A stretch of 60,493 nucleotides of DNA from an uncultured Muribaculaceae bacterium. Its GTDB lineage: Bacteria; Bacteroidota; Bacteroidia; Bacteroidales; Muribaculaceae. Shown piece after piece: positions 50,100-57,659 of the stretch (the stretch's first letter is position 1; every line of letters begins with the position of its first letter). The notes beneath the pieces are model-generated. The model made no database searches. It was given only the letters and a program-made list of their open reading frames with translations, and was not told the origin of the DNA. A program made the position numbers and the translations under genes. The stretch spans positions 1 to 60,493 of the forward strand of contig CAJOFM010000013.1 in assembly GCA_905233915.1 (NCBI GenBank). Reading direction: 5' to 3'.

Positions 50100-51281
50100 A
50101 TGATAGAGAACGAGAACATACCCATTCCAGTAGAGTATCAGGACATCTGCCCGATTCCTGACAAGGATTTCCAAACGGCGATGACGATTCTGGTGCAGGA
50201 GCCCGGTTTCCAGAAGATTGTGGCCATGGCGTTGCCCAACTACAAGTATTCGGAGTTCAAGCATGTGTTGCTTGGCATCAACAGCAAGCATGAATTCCAG
50301 GTCAAGGTGATGAAGCCCTTCATCGAGGGACTGATGGCCAAGACGGGCACGACGCTTACCACGAGCGGCGTCGAGAACTTGAACAAGGAGGTTCCCTACA
50401 CCTTTGTCACCAATCACCGCGACATCGTGCTCGACTCGGCTCAGCTGAGCTATCTGCTCATCAAGGGCGGACGCGACGCGTGCGAAATCGCCATCGGCAA
50501 TAACCTGCTCATCTATGACTGGATTACCAAGCTGGTGCGCATGAACAAGTCGTTCATCGTCAAGCGCAACCTGGGCCGCATCCAGACGCTCACCGCCGCC
50601 GTGCAGCTCTCGGGCTACATGCACTTTGCCGTCGAGCAGAAGCGCGCCTCGCTGTGGATTGCCCAGCGCGAGGGCCGCTGCAAGGACAGCAACGACCGTA
50701 CTCAGGAGAGCCTGATCAAGATGCTGGCCTACGGCAACCGCGAGAAGTCCTTCATCGAGAGCCTCAAGGAGCTGAACATCGCGCCCATCTCGATCAGCTA
50801 TGAGTATGACCCCAACGACTATCTCAAGGCCAAGGAGTTCCTGTGCAAGAGCAAGAACCCCAACTGGCGCAAGGCTCCCGAGGATGACCTCATCAGCATG
50901 AAGACCGGCATCATCGGCCACAAGGGCGAGGTACACTATGCCTTCACGCCTTGCATCAACACCGAGCTGGATAACATTCCTGAGGGTTTGGACAAGTTCC
51001 TGGAGGTGGACCGTGTGTGTGCCATCATCGACCATGCCATCCATCAGAACTACAAGATTTTCAAGACCAACTACATCGCCCACGACATCCTGTTCGACGA
51101 CAAGCACTTTGCCGACAAGTACACGCAAGAGGAGCGCGAGGCGTTTGAGCAGTACCTGTCGAGTCAGATCGACAAGACCGAGGGTTTGAAACTGAGCGAG
51201 GCCGACCGCTTCTACATGTACAACAAGATGTTGCAGATGTACAGCAACCCGCTCAGCAACTACCTGGAGGCCACGAAGTAG
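50100..51281 (+). CDS. Glycerolipid acyltransferase family protein
   Basis: The 393-residue protein has the acyltransferase motif TNHRDIVLDS (NHxxxxD box) near 105-114 and a downstream EQKRASLWIAQREGRCKDSNDRTQES stretch that corresponds to the phosphate-binding motif. No signal peptide or obvious membrane helix. The family transfers acyl groups to glycerol-3-phosphate or lysophosphatidic acid, and related proteins act on other lipids. The C-terminal 130 residues are specific to this Bacteroidetes group. It is the first conserved gene after the AT-rich island. Confidence 0.85.
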   Translation: MIENENIPIPVEYQDICPIPDKDFQTAMTILVQEPGFQKIVAMALPNYKYSEFKHVLLGINSKHEFQVKVMKPFIEGLMAKTGTTLTTSGVENLNKEVPYTFVTNHRDIVLDSAQLSYLLIKGGRDACEIAIGNNLLIYDWITKLVRMNKSFIVKRNLGRIQTLTAAVQLSGYMHFAVEQKRASLWIAQREGRCKDSNDRTQESLIKMLAYGNREKSFIESLKELNIAPISISYEYDPNDYLKAKEFLCKSKNPNWRKAPEDDLISMKTGIIGHKGEVHYAFTPCINTELDNIPEGLDKFLEVDRVCAIIDHAIHQNYKIFKTNYIAHDILFDDKHFADKYTQEEREAFEQYLSSQIDKTEGLKLSEADRFYMYNKMLQMYSNPLSNYLEATK

Positions 51282-51294
51282 TTTTTTTGAAAAA

Positions 51295-51427
51295 AGGCTT
51301 TAGGCATTAGTATTTAGGTTTTAGGTTATAGGCATTAGGTCCTGTCCCAACTGTCCCCAATTTCTAACTCCTAACTCCTAACTCCTAATTTCTTCCTAAT
51401 GCCTAAAGCCTAACACCTAAAGCCTAA
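51295..51427. repeat. TTAGG/CTAAC low-complexity inverted repeat
   Basis: The left arm AAGGCTTTAGGCATTAG pairs with the right arm CTAATGCCTAAAGCCTAA. The middle holds further TTTAGG words and three tandem TAACTCC units. It fills the whole gap between the acyltransferase and the metallophosphoesterase. A similar but shorter version is at 41380-41412. Confidence 0.65.
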
Positions 51428-51428
51428 A

Positions 51429-52604
51429 ATGAAGATTAGCTGGGCCGGACTCATCATCATGGCGGTGCTGTGCATCGCCATGGATGTTTACATCTGTCGC
51501 CGATTGAAGCGAAACGGCTACCGCTGGGCGATGTGGTTCAACGTGGCGTTGGCGCTGCTGGCGGCGGTGTTGGTCATCGCCATCGGCGTGATGCCCATGT
51601 CCAGGGCGACAACCCTCAACAGCACCTTCGTCCATTGCCAGTACATGCTCTACACCTTTTTTGCCGTCCTGACGCCCAAGGCGTTGGGCATGGTGGTGTA
51701 TGGCATCGGGCGCTGGATGAAAAAACGTTTTTCCGCCCTCTGTGCCTTCATCGTCGCGGCACTGGTGTTCGGCGTGATGTGGTGGGGCGCGATTGTCACG
51801 CCCGGCAAGGTGGAGGTAAAAGAGGTGGAACTGGCGTTTGACCGCTTGCCCGACGCCTTCGACGGTTACCGCATTGTGCAGTGGAGTGATGCCCATCTGG
51901 GCACCTACGACGGTCACACCGCCATCGTGGAAAAACAGGTGCAGGCCATCAACGACTTGCATCCCGACCTGATCTGCTTCACGGGTGACCTGGTAAGCCG
52001 CGAAACCAACGAGGCCGAGCCCTACCGCGAAATCCTGTCGAGACTGCATGCGCCCGATGGCGTGTTCTCGGTGTTGGGCAACCACGACTATGACAACTAC
52101 GTGCATTGGGACGACGAGAGGGCCAAACTGGCCGACCGCAAGGCCCTGTGCGACCTGCAGACGGGCATCGGTTGGCGCCTGCTCAACGACGACCACGCCA
52201 TTATCCGTCGTGGTAATGACCAACTCGTGCTCATCGGCACTGAGAACTTTGGCGACCGCCCTGGCGAGAAACAGGGCAATCTGGCGAAGGCCTATAGCGG
52301 CCTGCGTGACGGCAACTTCAAGATACTGTTGCAGCACAACCCCTATGCCTGGCGCGCCAACACATTGACCAACAGCAATATCGACCTCATGCTGGCAGGC
52401 CACACCCATGCCTTCCAGATGATGCTTACCCTGGACAAGTGGCGCTTGTCGCCCGCCCGCCTGAAATACCGCGAGTGGGGTGGGGCATACAACGAGGGCA
52501 ACCGTTGGCTCTACGTCAACATCGGCACCGGCATGGTTGGCCCGCCCATGCGCATCGGCGCCACCCCCGAAATCACTGTCATCACATTAAAGAAGAAACA
52601 CTAG
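51429..52604 (+). CDS. Membrane-anchored calcineurin-like metallophosphoesterase
   Basis: The 391-residue protein has four hydrophobic helices in the first 130 residues (about 4-22, 28-50, 60-80, 100-124), then a calcineurin-like phosphoesterase domain. Motifs are QWSDAHLG, CFTGDLVS, LGNHDYDNY, LLQHNP and LAGHTHAFQ, giving the complete dimetal site. YkuE-like members of this layout have been linked to lipid A or undecaprenyl metabolism, but the substrate is unknown. It ends 22 bases before tex. Confidence 0.88.
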   Translation: MKISWAGLIIMAVLCIAMDVYICRRLKRNGYRWAMWFNVALALLAAVLVIAIGVMPMSRATTLNSTFVHCQYMLYTFFAVLTPKALGMVVYGIGRWMKKRFSALCAFIVAALVFGVMWWGAIVTPGKVEVKEVELAFDRLPDAFDGYRIVQWSDAHLGTYDGHTAIVEKQVQAINDLHPDLICFTGDLVSRETNEAEPYREILSRLHAPDGVFSVLGNHDYDNYVHWDDERAKLADRKALCDLQTGIGWRLLNDDHAIIRRGNDQLVLIGTENFGDRPGEKQGNLAKAYSGLRDGNFKILLQHNPYAWRANTLTNSNIDLMLAGHTHAFQMMLTLDKWRLSPARLKYREWGGAYNEGNRWLYVNIGTGMVGPPMRIGATPEITVITLKKKH

Positions 52605-52626
52605 GAACTAAGGACTAAAAACTAAC

Positions 52627-54765
52627 ATGGCTACACAACTGTCGACACTCATCTCCCAAGAGCTCAATATCCCCATCAACCAGGTGGCTGGAACCGTCAA
52701 TCTGCTGGATGACGGTGCGACCATACCATTCATCAGCCGTTACCGCAAGGAGGCGACCGGCAACCTTGACGAACTTTCCATCCAGTCCATCGACCAGCGC
52801 CTGCGCTACTACCGCGAGTTGGAGAAGCGCCGTGCCACCATTCTCAAAACCATTGAGGCGCAGGAAAAGCTCACGCCCGAGCTGGCCAACCGCATCAATA
52901 ACTGCTGGGATGCCAACACACTCGAGGACATCTACCTGCCCTACAAGCCCAAGCGCAAGACCCGCGCCGAGGCTGCACGTCAGTTGGGTTTGGAACCGCT
53001 GGCCAAGATCATCATGTCGCAACGCAGCGGTGGCATCGAGGAGCGGGCCCGCCAGTTTGTGGACGGCGACAAGGTGCCCGACGTGGATGCAGCCATCGCC
53101 GGGGCTCAGGACATCATTGCCGAGTGGGTGAGCGAGAACGAGGCCGTGCGCAATGCCGTCAGGCGTGGATTCAAGTATGACGCGCGACTCATCTCTCACT
53201 TTATCAAGGGCAAGGAGATTGAGGGCCGCAACTATGAGAACTACTATGAGTATTCGATGCCGCTCAAGCGCGTCTCCTCCCACCAGCTGCTGGCCATTCG
53301 CCGTGGCGAGAAAGAAGGTTTCCTCAAGGTGGGCATCGAAATCAACGATGACCGCACGCTCGACAACATCGCCCGCATCGTGGTCAAGGGCAACGGCGAA
53401 GCTTCGCAACTGGTCGAGGAAGCCGCCGAGGACAGCTTCAAGCGCCTGGTGAAGCCCTCGATTGAGACGGAGTTTGCCGCAGCGGCTAAGGAGAAAGCCG
53501 ACGACGAGGCCATTGAGACTTTTGCCCAAAATGTGCGTCAACTGCTGTTTGCGCCACCGTTGGGCCACAAGCGTGTATTGGCCGTTGACCCGGGATTCCG
53601 CACGGGCTGCAAGGTCGTGTGCCTGGACGAGCAGGGCAACCTGTTGCACAACGACGTGATTTATCCCACCGCTCCGCACAACGACATCGCGGGCGCCACC
53701 AAGAAGATACAGACGCTCACCGAGGCCTACAAGATCGACGCCATCGCCCTGGGCAACGGCACGGCAAGCCGTGAGACCGAGCGTTTCCTCAAGAAGATAC
53801 GCTACCGCCACAACATTGACGTGTTTGTCGTGAGCGAGAACGGCGCTTCCATCTATAGTGCCAGCAAGATTGCCCGCGACGAGTTCCCCGACAAGGACGT
53901 GACCGTGCGCGGTGCCGTGTCCATCGGCCGTCGCCTGCTCGACCCGTTGGCCGAGCTGGTGAAGATTGACCCCAAGTCCATCGGTGTGGGGCAGTACCAG
54001 CATGATGTGGACCAGACGAGGTTGAAAGAAGCCTTGGATTTCACGGTGCAGAGCTGCGTCAACAGCGTGGGCGTGAACGTCAACACGGCCTCCAAGGAAC
54101 TGCTTACCTACATCGCCGGCCTGGGTCCCACGTTGGCCCAGAACATCGTCGATTACCGTGCTGCCAACGGCCACTTCACCTCGCGGCAGCAACTGCTCAA
54201 GGTGCCCAAACTTGGCCCTAAGACCTTCGAGCAGGCTGCGGGCTTCCTGCGTGTGCCCGAGAGTGATAATCCGCTGGACAACAGTGCGGTGCACCCCGAG
54301 CGTTATGCCCTGGTGCAGCAGATGGCGCGCGACTGCGGTTGCAGCATCGCCGACCTGATTAAGGATAAGGAGCAAAGGGAAAAGATTGACTTGCGACGCT
54401 ACCTGTCCAAGGACGTGGGCGAGCCCACCCTGCGTGACATCATGAGCGAGTTGGAGAAGCCGGGTCGTGACCCGCGTTCGACGGTTCAGGTGTGGGAATT
54501 TGACGAGAACGTCAACGACATCAAGGACCTGCGCGAGGGCATGGAGCTCAACGGCATCGTCACCAACGTGACCCAGTTCGGCGCCTTCGTTGACTTGGGC
54601 ATTCACAAGGACGGCCTCGTGCACGTCTCCCAGATGCCGCAGCGCGGCCTGCCCCCTGCACGCCAAGTCCATGTACATCAGCACGTGCGTGTTGTGGTCA
54701 CCAGCATCGACATGGAGCGCGGCCGCATCGCCCTCTCAATGCGCGGCATCGACCAACCCAAGTGA
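52627..54765 (+). CDS. tex: Tex-family RNA-binding protein
   Basis: The 712-residue protein has the standard Tex order: N-terminal helical domain, YqgF/RNase H-like domain (about 310-440, with HKRVLAVDPGFRTGCK), helix-hairpin-helix region (about 480-560, GLGPTLAQNIVDYRAANG) and C-terminal S1 domain (about 640-710, GIVTNVTQFGAFVDLG). Tex is a transcription/RNA-associated factor of poorly defined role. Full length, no visible defects. An AACTACGAATTAC-type repeat follows the stop. Confidence 0.95.
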   Translation: MATQLSTLISQELNIPINQVAGTVNLLDDGATIPFISRYRKEATGNLDELSIQSIDQRLRYYRELEKRRATILKTIEAQEKLTPELANRINNCWDANTLEDIYLPYKPKRKTRAEAARQLGLEPLAKIIMSQRSGGIEERARQFVDGDKVPDVDAAIAGAQDIIAEWVSENEAVRNAVRRGFKYDARLISHFIKGKEIEGRNYENYYEYSMPLKRVSSHQLLAIRRGEKEGFLKVGIEINDDRTLDNIARIVVKGNGEASQLVEEAAEDSFKRLVKPSIETEFAAAAKEKADDEAIETFAQNVRQLLFAPPLGHKRVLAVDPGFRTGCKVVCLDEQGNLLHNDVIYPTAPHNDIAGATKKIQTLTEAYKIDAIALGNGTASRETERFLKKIRYRHNIDVFVVSENGASIYSASKIARDEFPDKDVTVRGAVSIGRRLLDPLAELVKIDPKSIGVGQYQHDVDQTRLKEALDFTVQSCVNSVGVNVNTASKELLTYIAGLGPTLAQNIVDYRAANGHFTSRQQLLKVPKLGPKTFEQAAGFLRVPESDNPLDNSAVHPERYALVQQMARDCGCSIADLIKDKEQREKIDLRRYLSKDVGEPTLRDIMSELEKPGRDPRSTVQVWEFDENVNDIKDLREGMELNGIVTNVTQFGAFVDLGIHKDGLVHVSQMPQRGLPPARQVHVHQHVRVVVTSIDMERGRIALSMRGIDQPK

Positions 54766-54796
54766 TTTTTTTAACTACGAATTACACGAATTAAAC
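54766..54796. repeat. AACTACGAATTAC-type intergenic repeat, copy 2
   Basis: TTTTTTTAACTACGAATTAC then ACGAATTAAAC immediately after tex, matching the sequence after dnaX at 23252. Both copies lie directly downstream of plus-strand stop codons. Confidence 0.5.
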
Positions 54797-54811
54797 TAAG
54801 AATACCATAAT

Positions 54812-55108
54812 ATGGAGAAGAAAGAGAATAAAGTCGAGTTGAGTGGTGGCATGAAAGTGTGCCGTGTGATTGGCGTTGTGCTGCTGCTGGCAGCGATTGC
54901 CTATGTCGTGTGGCGCGGCGACTTTGACGACAAGGGTCTTGTGGGCTATGTAGACGACTTCATGGTGTTCATGGCAGCATTCACGTTTGCTCACGGCAGT
55001 TTCCAGCGTCCAGAACGTCGTTACATCCGCCGACAACTTTACATGCTGTCGTCGTTGTTCGCTCTGCTGGGCTTGTGCTGGATTATCCTGTTGGCCTTTA
55101 TCAAGTAA
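54812..55108 (+). CDS. Small two-helix membrane protein
   Basis: A 98-residue protein with helices at about 18-35 and 76-96. RRYIRRQLYMLSSL and a conserved-looking acidic pair lie between them. No family recognised. Its last 8 bases overlap the end of the convergent M48 protease gene. Confidence 0.65.
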   Translation: MEKKENKVELSGGMKVCRVIGVVLLLAAIAYVVWRGDFDDKGLVGYVDDFMVFMAAFTFAHGSFQRPERRYIRRQLYMLSSLFALLGLCWIILLAFIK

Positions 55109-56336
55109 GGCTCCTGATGGCGCGGATGCGTTGAGCCAGGGTGGGGTGGCTGTAGCTGAACCACACCACCAGCGGGTGCGGCGTGAGGTTGCTCAGGCCG
55201 TGACTCGCCAGTTTCTTGAGGCCGCTGATGAGCGTCTCGCCGTGGCCATGCTCGGCGGCGAAGGCGTCGGCGCGGTACTCGGCACGGCGTGAGATGGCAT
55301 TGCCCACGGGGTTGAGCAGCAGATCGATGGGTGAGAAAAGCATCGAGAAGGCCACCAGCGCCAGGATGAATGACGGTGCCGTGCCTCCGAGGGCTGCAGG
55401 CAGGTCGGGGTTGCTCACCAGTAGCGAGAAGATAAACAGGTTGACGGCAACCATCACAATCGAGATGAACATATTCTTGAACGTGTCGCGGTGCTTGTAG
55501 TGCCCGAATTCGTGGGCGAGCACTGCCACTATCTCGTCGTTGGTCATCTGGTCCTGCAAGGTGTCATAGAGCACGATGCGTTTCTTGGGGCCGAAGCCGG
55601 TGAAATAGGCGTTAGCTTTGGTCGAGTGCTTGCTGCCGTCGATGATGTAGATGTCCTTGAAGCGGGAACCGAAACTCTCGACGGCAGCCGTGATAGCGTC
55701 GCGCAGCTCGCCCTCGGGTAGGGGCGTCTGCTTGTTGAACAAGGGCACGATGAGGTTACTGTAGAACATCGAGAAGAACACGATGAATGCGGCAATGGCC
55801 AGCGTTGCCAAGATCCAGAACTGCTGCCCGAAGGTTTGGTATAGCCAATAGACCACACCCAGCAGCACGGCACTGAGCACGGTCGATACGGTAAACGACT
55901 TGACGGTGTCGAGCCAGAAGGTCTTGTGCGTCGTGCGGTTAAAGCCGAAGCGCTCCTCGATGACAAAGGTGGAATAGTAGGTGAACGGCAAGGCAATGAC
56001 GGTGTTGAACAGGTTGAAAATCAGCAGAAACAGCACCATTTGCAGCACGGGTACATCGGTCCACGACTTGCACTGGTTGTCGAGCCAGCCGAGCAGACCG
56101 CAGCCCAGTATAATCAGCGTCAAGGTGAATGAGAAGCAGCGGGCGATGAGCGACACGCGCTTGTTGGTGCGCATGTAGTCCTGCTGCTTGCGGTATTTCT
56201 CGTCGTCATACAGGCCCTCCAATTCGGGTGGCACCGGATGCGTCATCCACTTGGTGTTGAGCCACGACAGCACGCTGCTGATGATGAACTCCAACGTCAC
56301 AAAAGCGATAATCAACAATAACAACGTCTTTGCCAT
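55101..56336 (-). CDS. Ste24/CAAX-type zinc metalloprotease (M48)
   Basis: The 411-residue integral membrane protease has several transmembrane helices (about 1-25, 62-85, 98-122, 150-168, 172-195, 290-310, 325-345). The zinc motif HEFGH is at 275-279 and the third ligand in RRAEYRADAF. Ste24-like enzymes cleave inside or beside membranes, and bacterial relatives are often involved in membrane-protein quality control. Length fits the long Ste24 form, not the short HtpX. Confidence 0.92.
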   Translation of the reverse strand: MAKTLLLLIIAFVTLEFIISSVLSWLNTKWMTHPVPPELEGLYDDEKYRKQQDYMRTNKRVSLIARCFSFTLTLIILGCGLLGWLDNQCKSWTDVPVLQMVLFLLIFNLFNTVIALPFTYYSTFVIEERFGFNRTTHKTFWLDTVKSFTVSTVLSAVLLGVVYWLYQTFGQQFWILATLAIAAFIVFFSMFYSNLIVPLFNKQTPLPEGELRDAITAAVESFGSRFKDIYIIDGSKHSTKANAYFTGFGPKKRIVLYDTLQDQMTNDEIVAVLAHEFGHYKHRDTFKNMFISIVMVAVNLFIFSLLVSNPDLPAALGGTAPSFILALVAFSMLFSPIDLLLNPVGNAISRRAEYRADAFAAEHGHGETLISGLKKLASHGLSNLTPHPLVVWFSYSHPTLAQRIRAIRSLT

Positions 56337-56406
56337 AATAGATTCACGTTTTTACCCCGCTAAATTACAAATAATTGCCCAATTAGCTTGATTTTTCTCT
56401 GGGAAT

Positions 56407-56425
56407 TCCGAGGCGGAGCCTCGGA
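56407..56425. repeat. REP-like hairpin CCGAGGC-GGA-GCCTCGG
   Basis: A perfect 7-bp stem with a triplet loop, 142 bases upstream of the transposase promoter. Same core as 13968-13982. Confidence 0.6.
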
Positions 56426-56495
56426 GAACGGGGGCAGCACCATCGCTGGTCGCTGTTGTTCTTGCAGCCACTGTGGACGGGGTGCAGTTCCGTAG

Positions 56496-56514
56496 ACTGG
56501 GGCTCTGCTCCGGT
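56496..56514. repeat. REP-like hairpin ACTGGGGC-TCT-GCTCCGGT
   Basis: An 8-bp stem with two wobbles and a triplet loop, followed by AAAAAA. It lies 28 bases upstream of the transposase promoter. Confidence 0.5.
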
Positions 56515-56542
56515 AAAAAAGGTTAAATAAATCCCGTTTCTC

Positions 56543-56573
56543 TTGCTGGCAAGCCTGCCGTCTTGTAACTTTG
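56543..56573 (+). promoter_or_regulatory. Promoter of the RAYT gene
   Basis: -33 TTG (56543-56545), 20-base spacer, -7 TAACTTTG (56566-56573). It excludes the TTG at 56571 as a start codon. Confidence 0.7.
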
Positions 56574-56594
56574 CTAGAAAAATTTGGAAATGCA

Positions 56595-57548
56595 TTGAGT
56601 GAAAAACAACGGCGATGGCTGGAGGCGCATCCCGAATTGGGACGCCGGCAGTCCATGAAGCGGCGACATAATAAACATGACTATCAAGCGCCATGCATCT
56701 ACATGATCACACTGGTCACTGATGGCCGGCGGCCGGTTTTGGGTCACTTGATGCCTCCTGACCGAGACCATGCCATCCCTTGGATACGCCATTCCGACTT
56801 GGGAAATCGTGTGTCAAGATGCTGGCATGAGATACCTGACTTTTATCCTCAAGTGAAGCTGCTCGGGCATCAGCTCATGCCCGACCACTTGCATGGCATC
56901 ATCTATGTCAAGGAACGCTTGCCGCGGCATTTGGGCCATGTGATCAACGGCTTCAAGGTCGCTTGCAACAGGGTGGTTCGGGAGTTCTCAATGCCCAGGT
57001 TGTGGGAAGAAGGTTACAATGACCGCATCCTGCATCACAAGGGGCAACTAGATGCAATGATCAAATACCTGATAGACAATCCTCGCCGACTATGGGCCAA
57101 GCGCCATAACCCCGAACAGTTCAAAATCCAGACCGAGGTGAAAATCGGCGACCAGACAGTCACCGTCATGGGAAACCGCTTCCTGCTTGACAGCCCTAAC
57201 AAAGTGGCTGTGAAATGCTCCAGATCCCTTGATGAAACACAGATTGAGCATCAGGTGGAACGTTTCATGATGATGGCGCAGCGTGGAGCAGTCCTTGTCT
57301 CACCCCGTATCAGCCCGGGTGAAAAGACAGTCATGGATATGGTTCAGGCCGCAGGTTTTCCTGTTATCAGATTGCTCGAGAACGGCTTTTCGCCCCTGTG
57401 GAAACCCGGTGGAAAAATGTTTGATGCTTGTGCCAGTGGCCAGGTTCTGCTTGTCGCTCCATGGCCTTATCACAGTGACCACAGGACAATCTCCCGCGAC
57501 CAATGCAACCGCCTCAACGACCTCGCCACCCTCATCACAGCGATGTGA
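56595..57548 (+). CDS. REP-associated tyrosine transposase (RAYT) with C-terminal DprA/SLOG-like domain
   Basis: The protein of about 317 residues has an IS200/IS605-like Y1 domain (about 25-170): PCIYMITLVT strand, the HUH motif MPDHLHG (HLH) and the catalytic tyrosine in DAMIKYLIDNPRRLW. RAYTs act on REP hairpins and are domesticated, non-mobile transposases. The C-terminal 95 residues (GAVLVSPRISPGEKTVMDM, then LLENGFSPLWKPGGKMFD and LLVAPWP) resemble the SLOG/DprA nucleotide-binding fold. This resemblance is by eye. The start is uncertain: TTG at 56595 keeps the coding-looking SEKQRRWLEAHPEL segment, and ATG at 56655 is the alternative. GC-rich hairpins lie on both sides. Confidence 0.8.
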   Translation: MSEKQRRWLEAHPELGRRQSMKRRHNKHDYQAPCIYMITLVTDGRRPVLGHLMPPDRDHAIPWIRHSDLGNRVSRCWHEIPDFYPQVKLLGHQLMPDHLHGIIYVKERLPRHLGHVINGFKVACNRVVREFSMPRLWEEGYNDRILHHKGQLDAMIKYLIDNPRRLWAKRHNPEQFKIQTEVKIGDQTVTVMGNRFLLDSPNKVAVKCSRSLDETQIEHQVERFMMMAQRGAVLVSPRISPGEKTVMDMVQAAGFPVIRLLENGFSPLWKPGGKMFDACASGQVLLVAPWPYHSDHRTISRDQCNRLNDLATLITAM

Positions 57549-57573
57549 TGCCCATTAGATGTGCAGTCATGTG

Positions 57574-57635
57574 GACCGGGGCAAAGCCCCGGTCTATAGA
57601 AAATCGGTTGATTTCCCAAAGAGGGAAACCAACCG
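57574..57635. repeat. Two hairpins downstream of the RAYT gene
   Basis: The first is a REP-like 9-bp perfect stem GACCGGGGC-AAA-GCCCCGGTC (57574-57594). The second is a 12-bp stem with one mismatch, CGGTTG-A-TTTCCC around AAAGA (57605-57635). The second could terminate the transposase transcript, although the following AATTTTAAAG is a poor U-tract. Confidence 0.6.
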
Positions 57636-57659
57636 CTGGTAATTTTAAAGACTCTTTCA

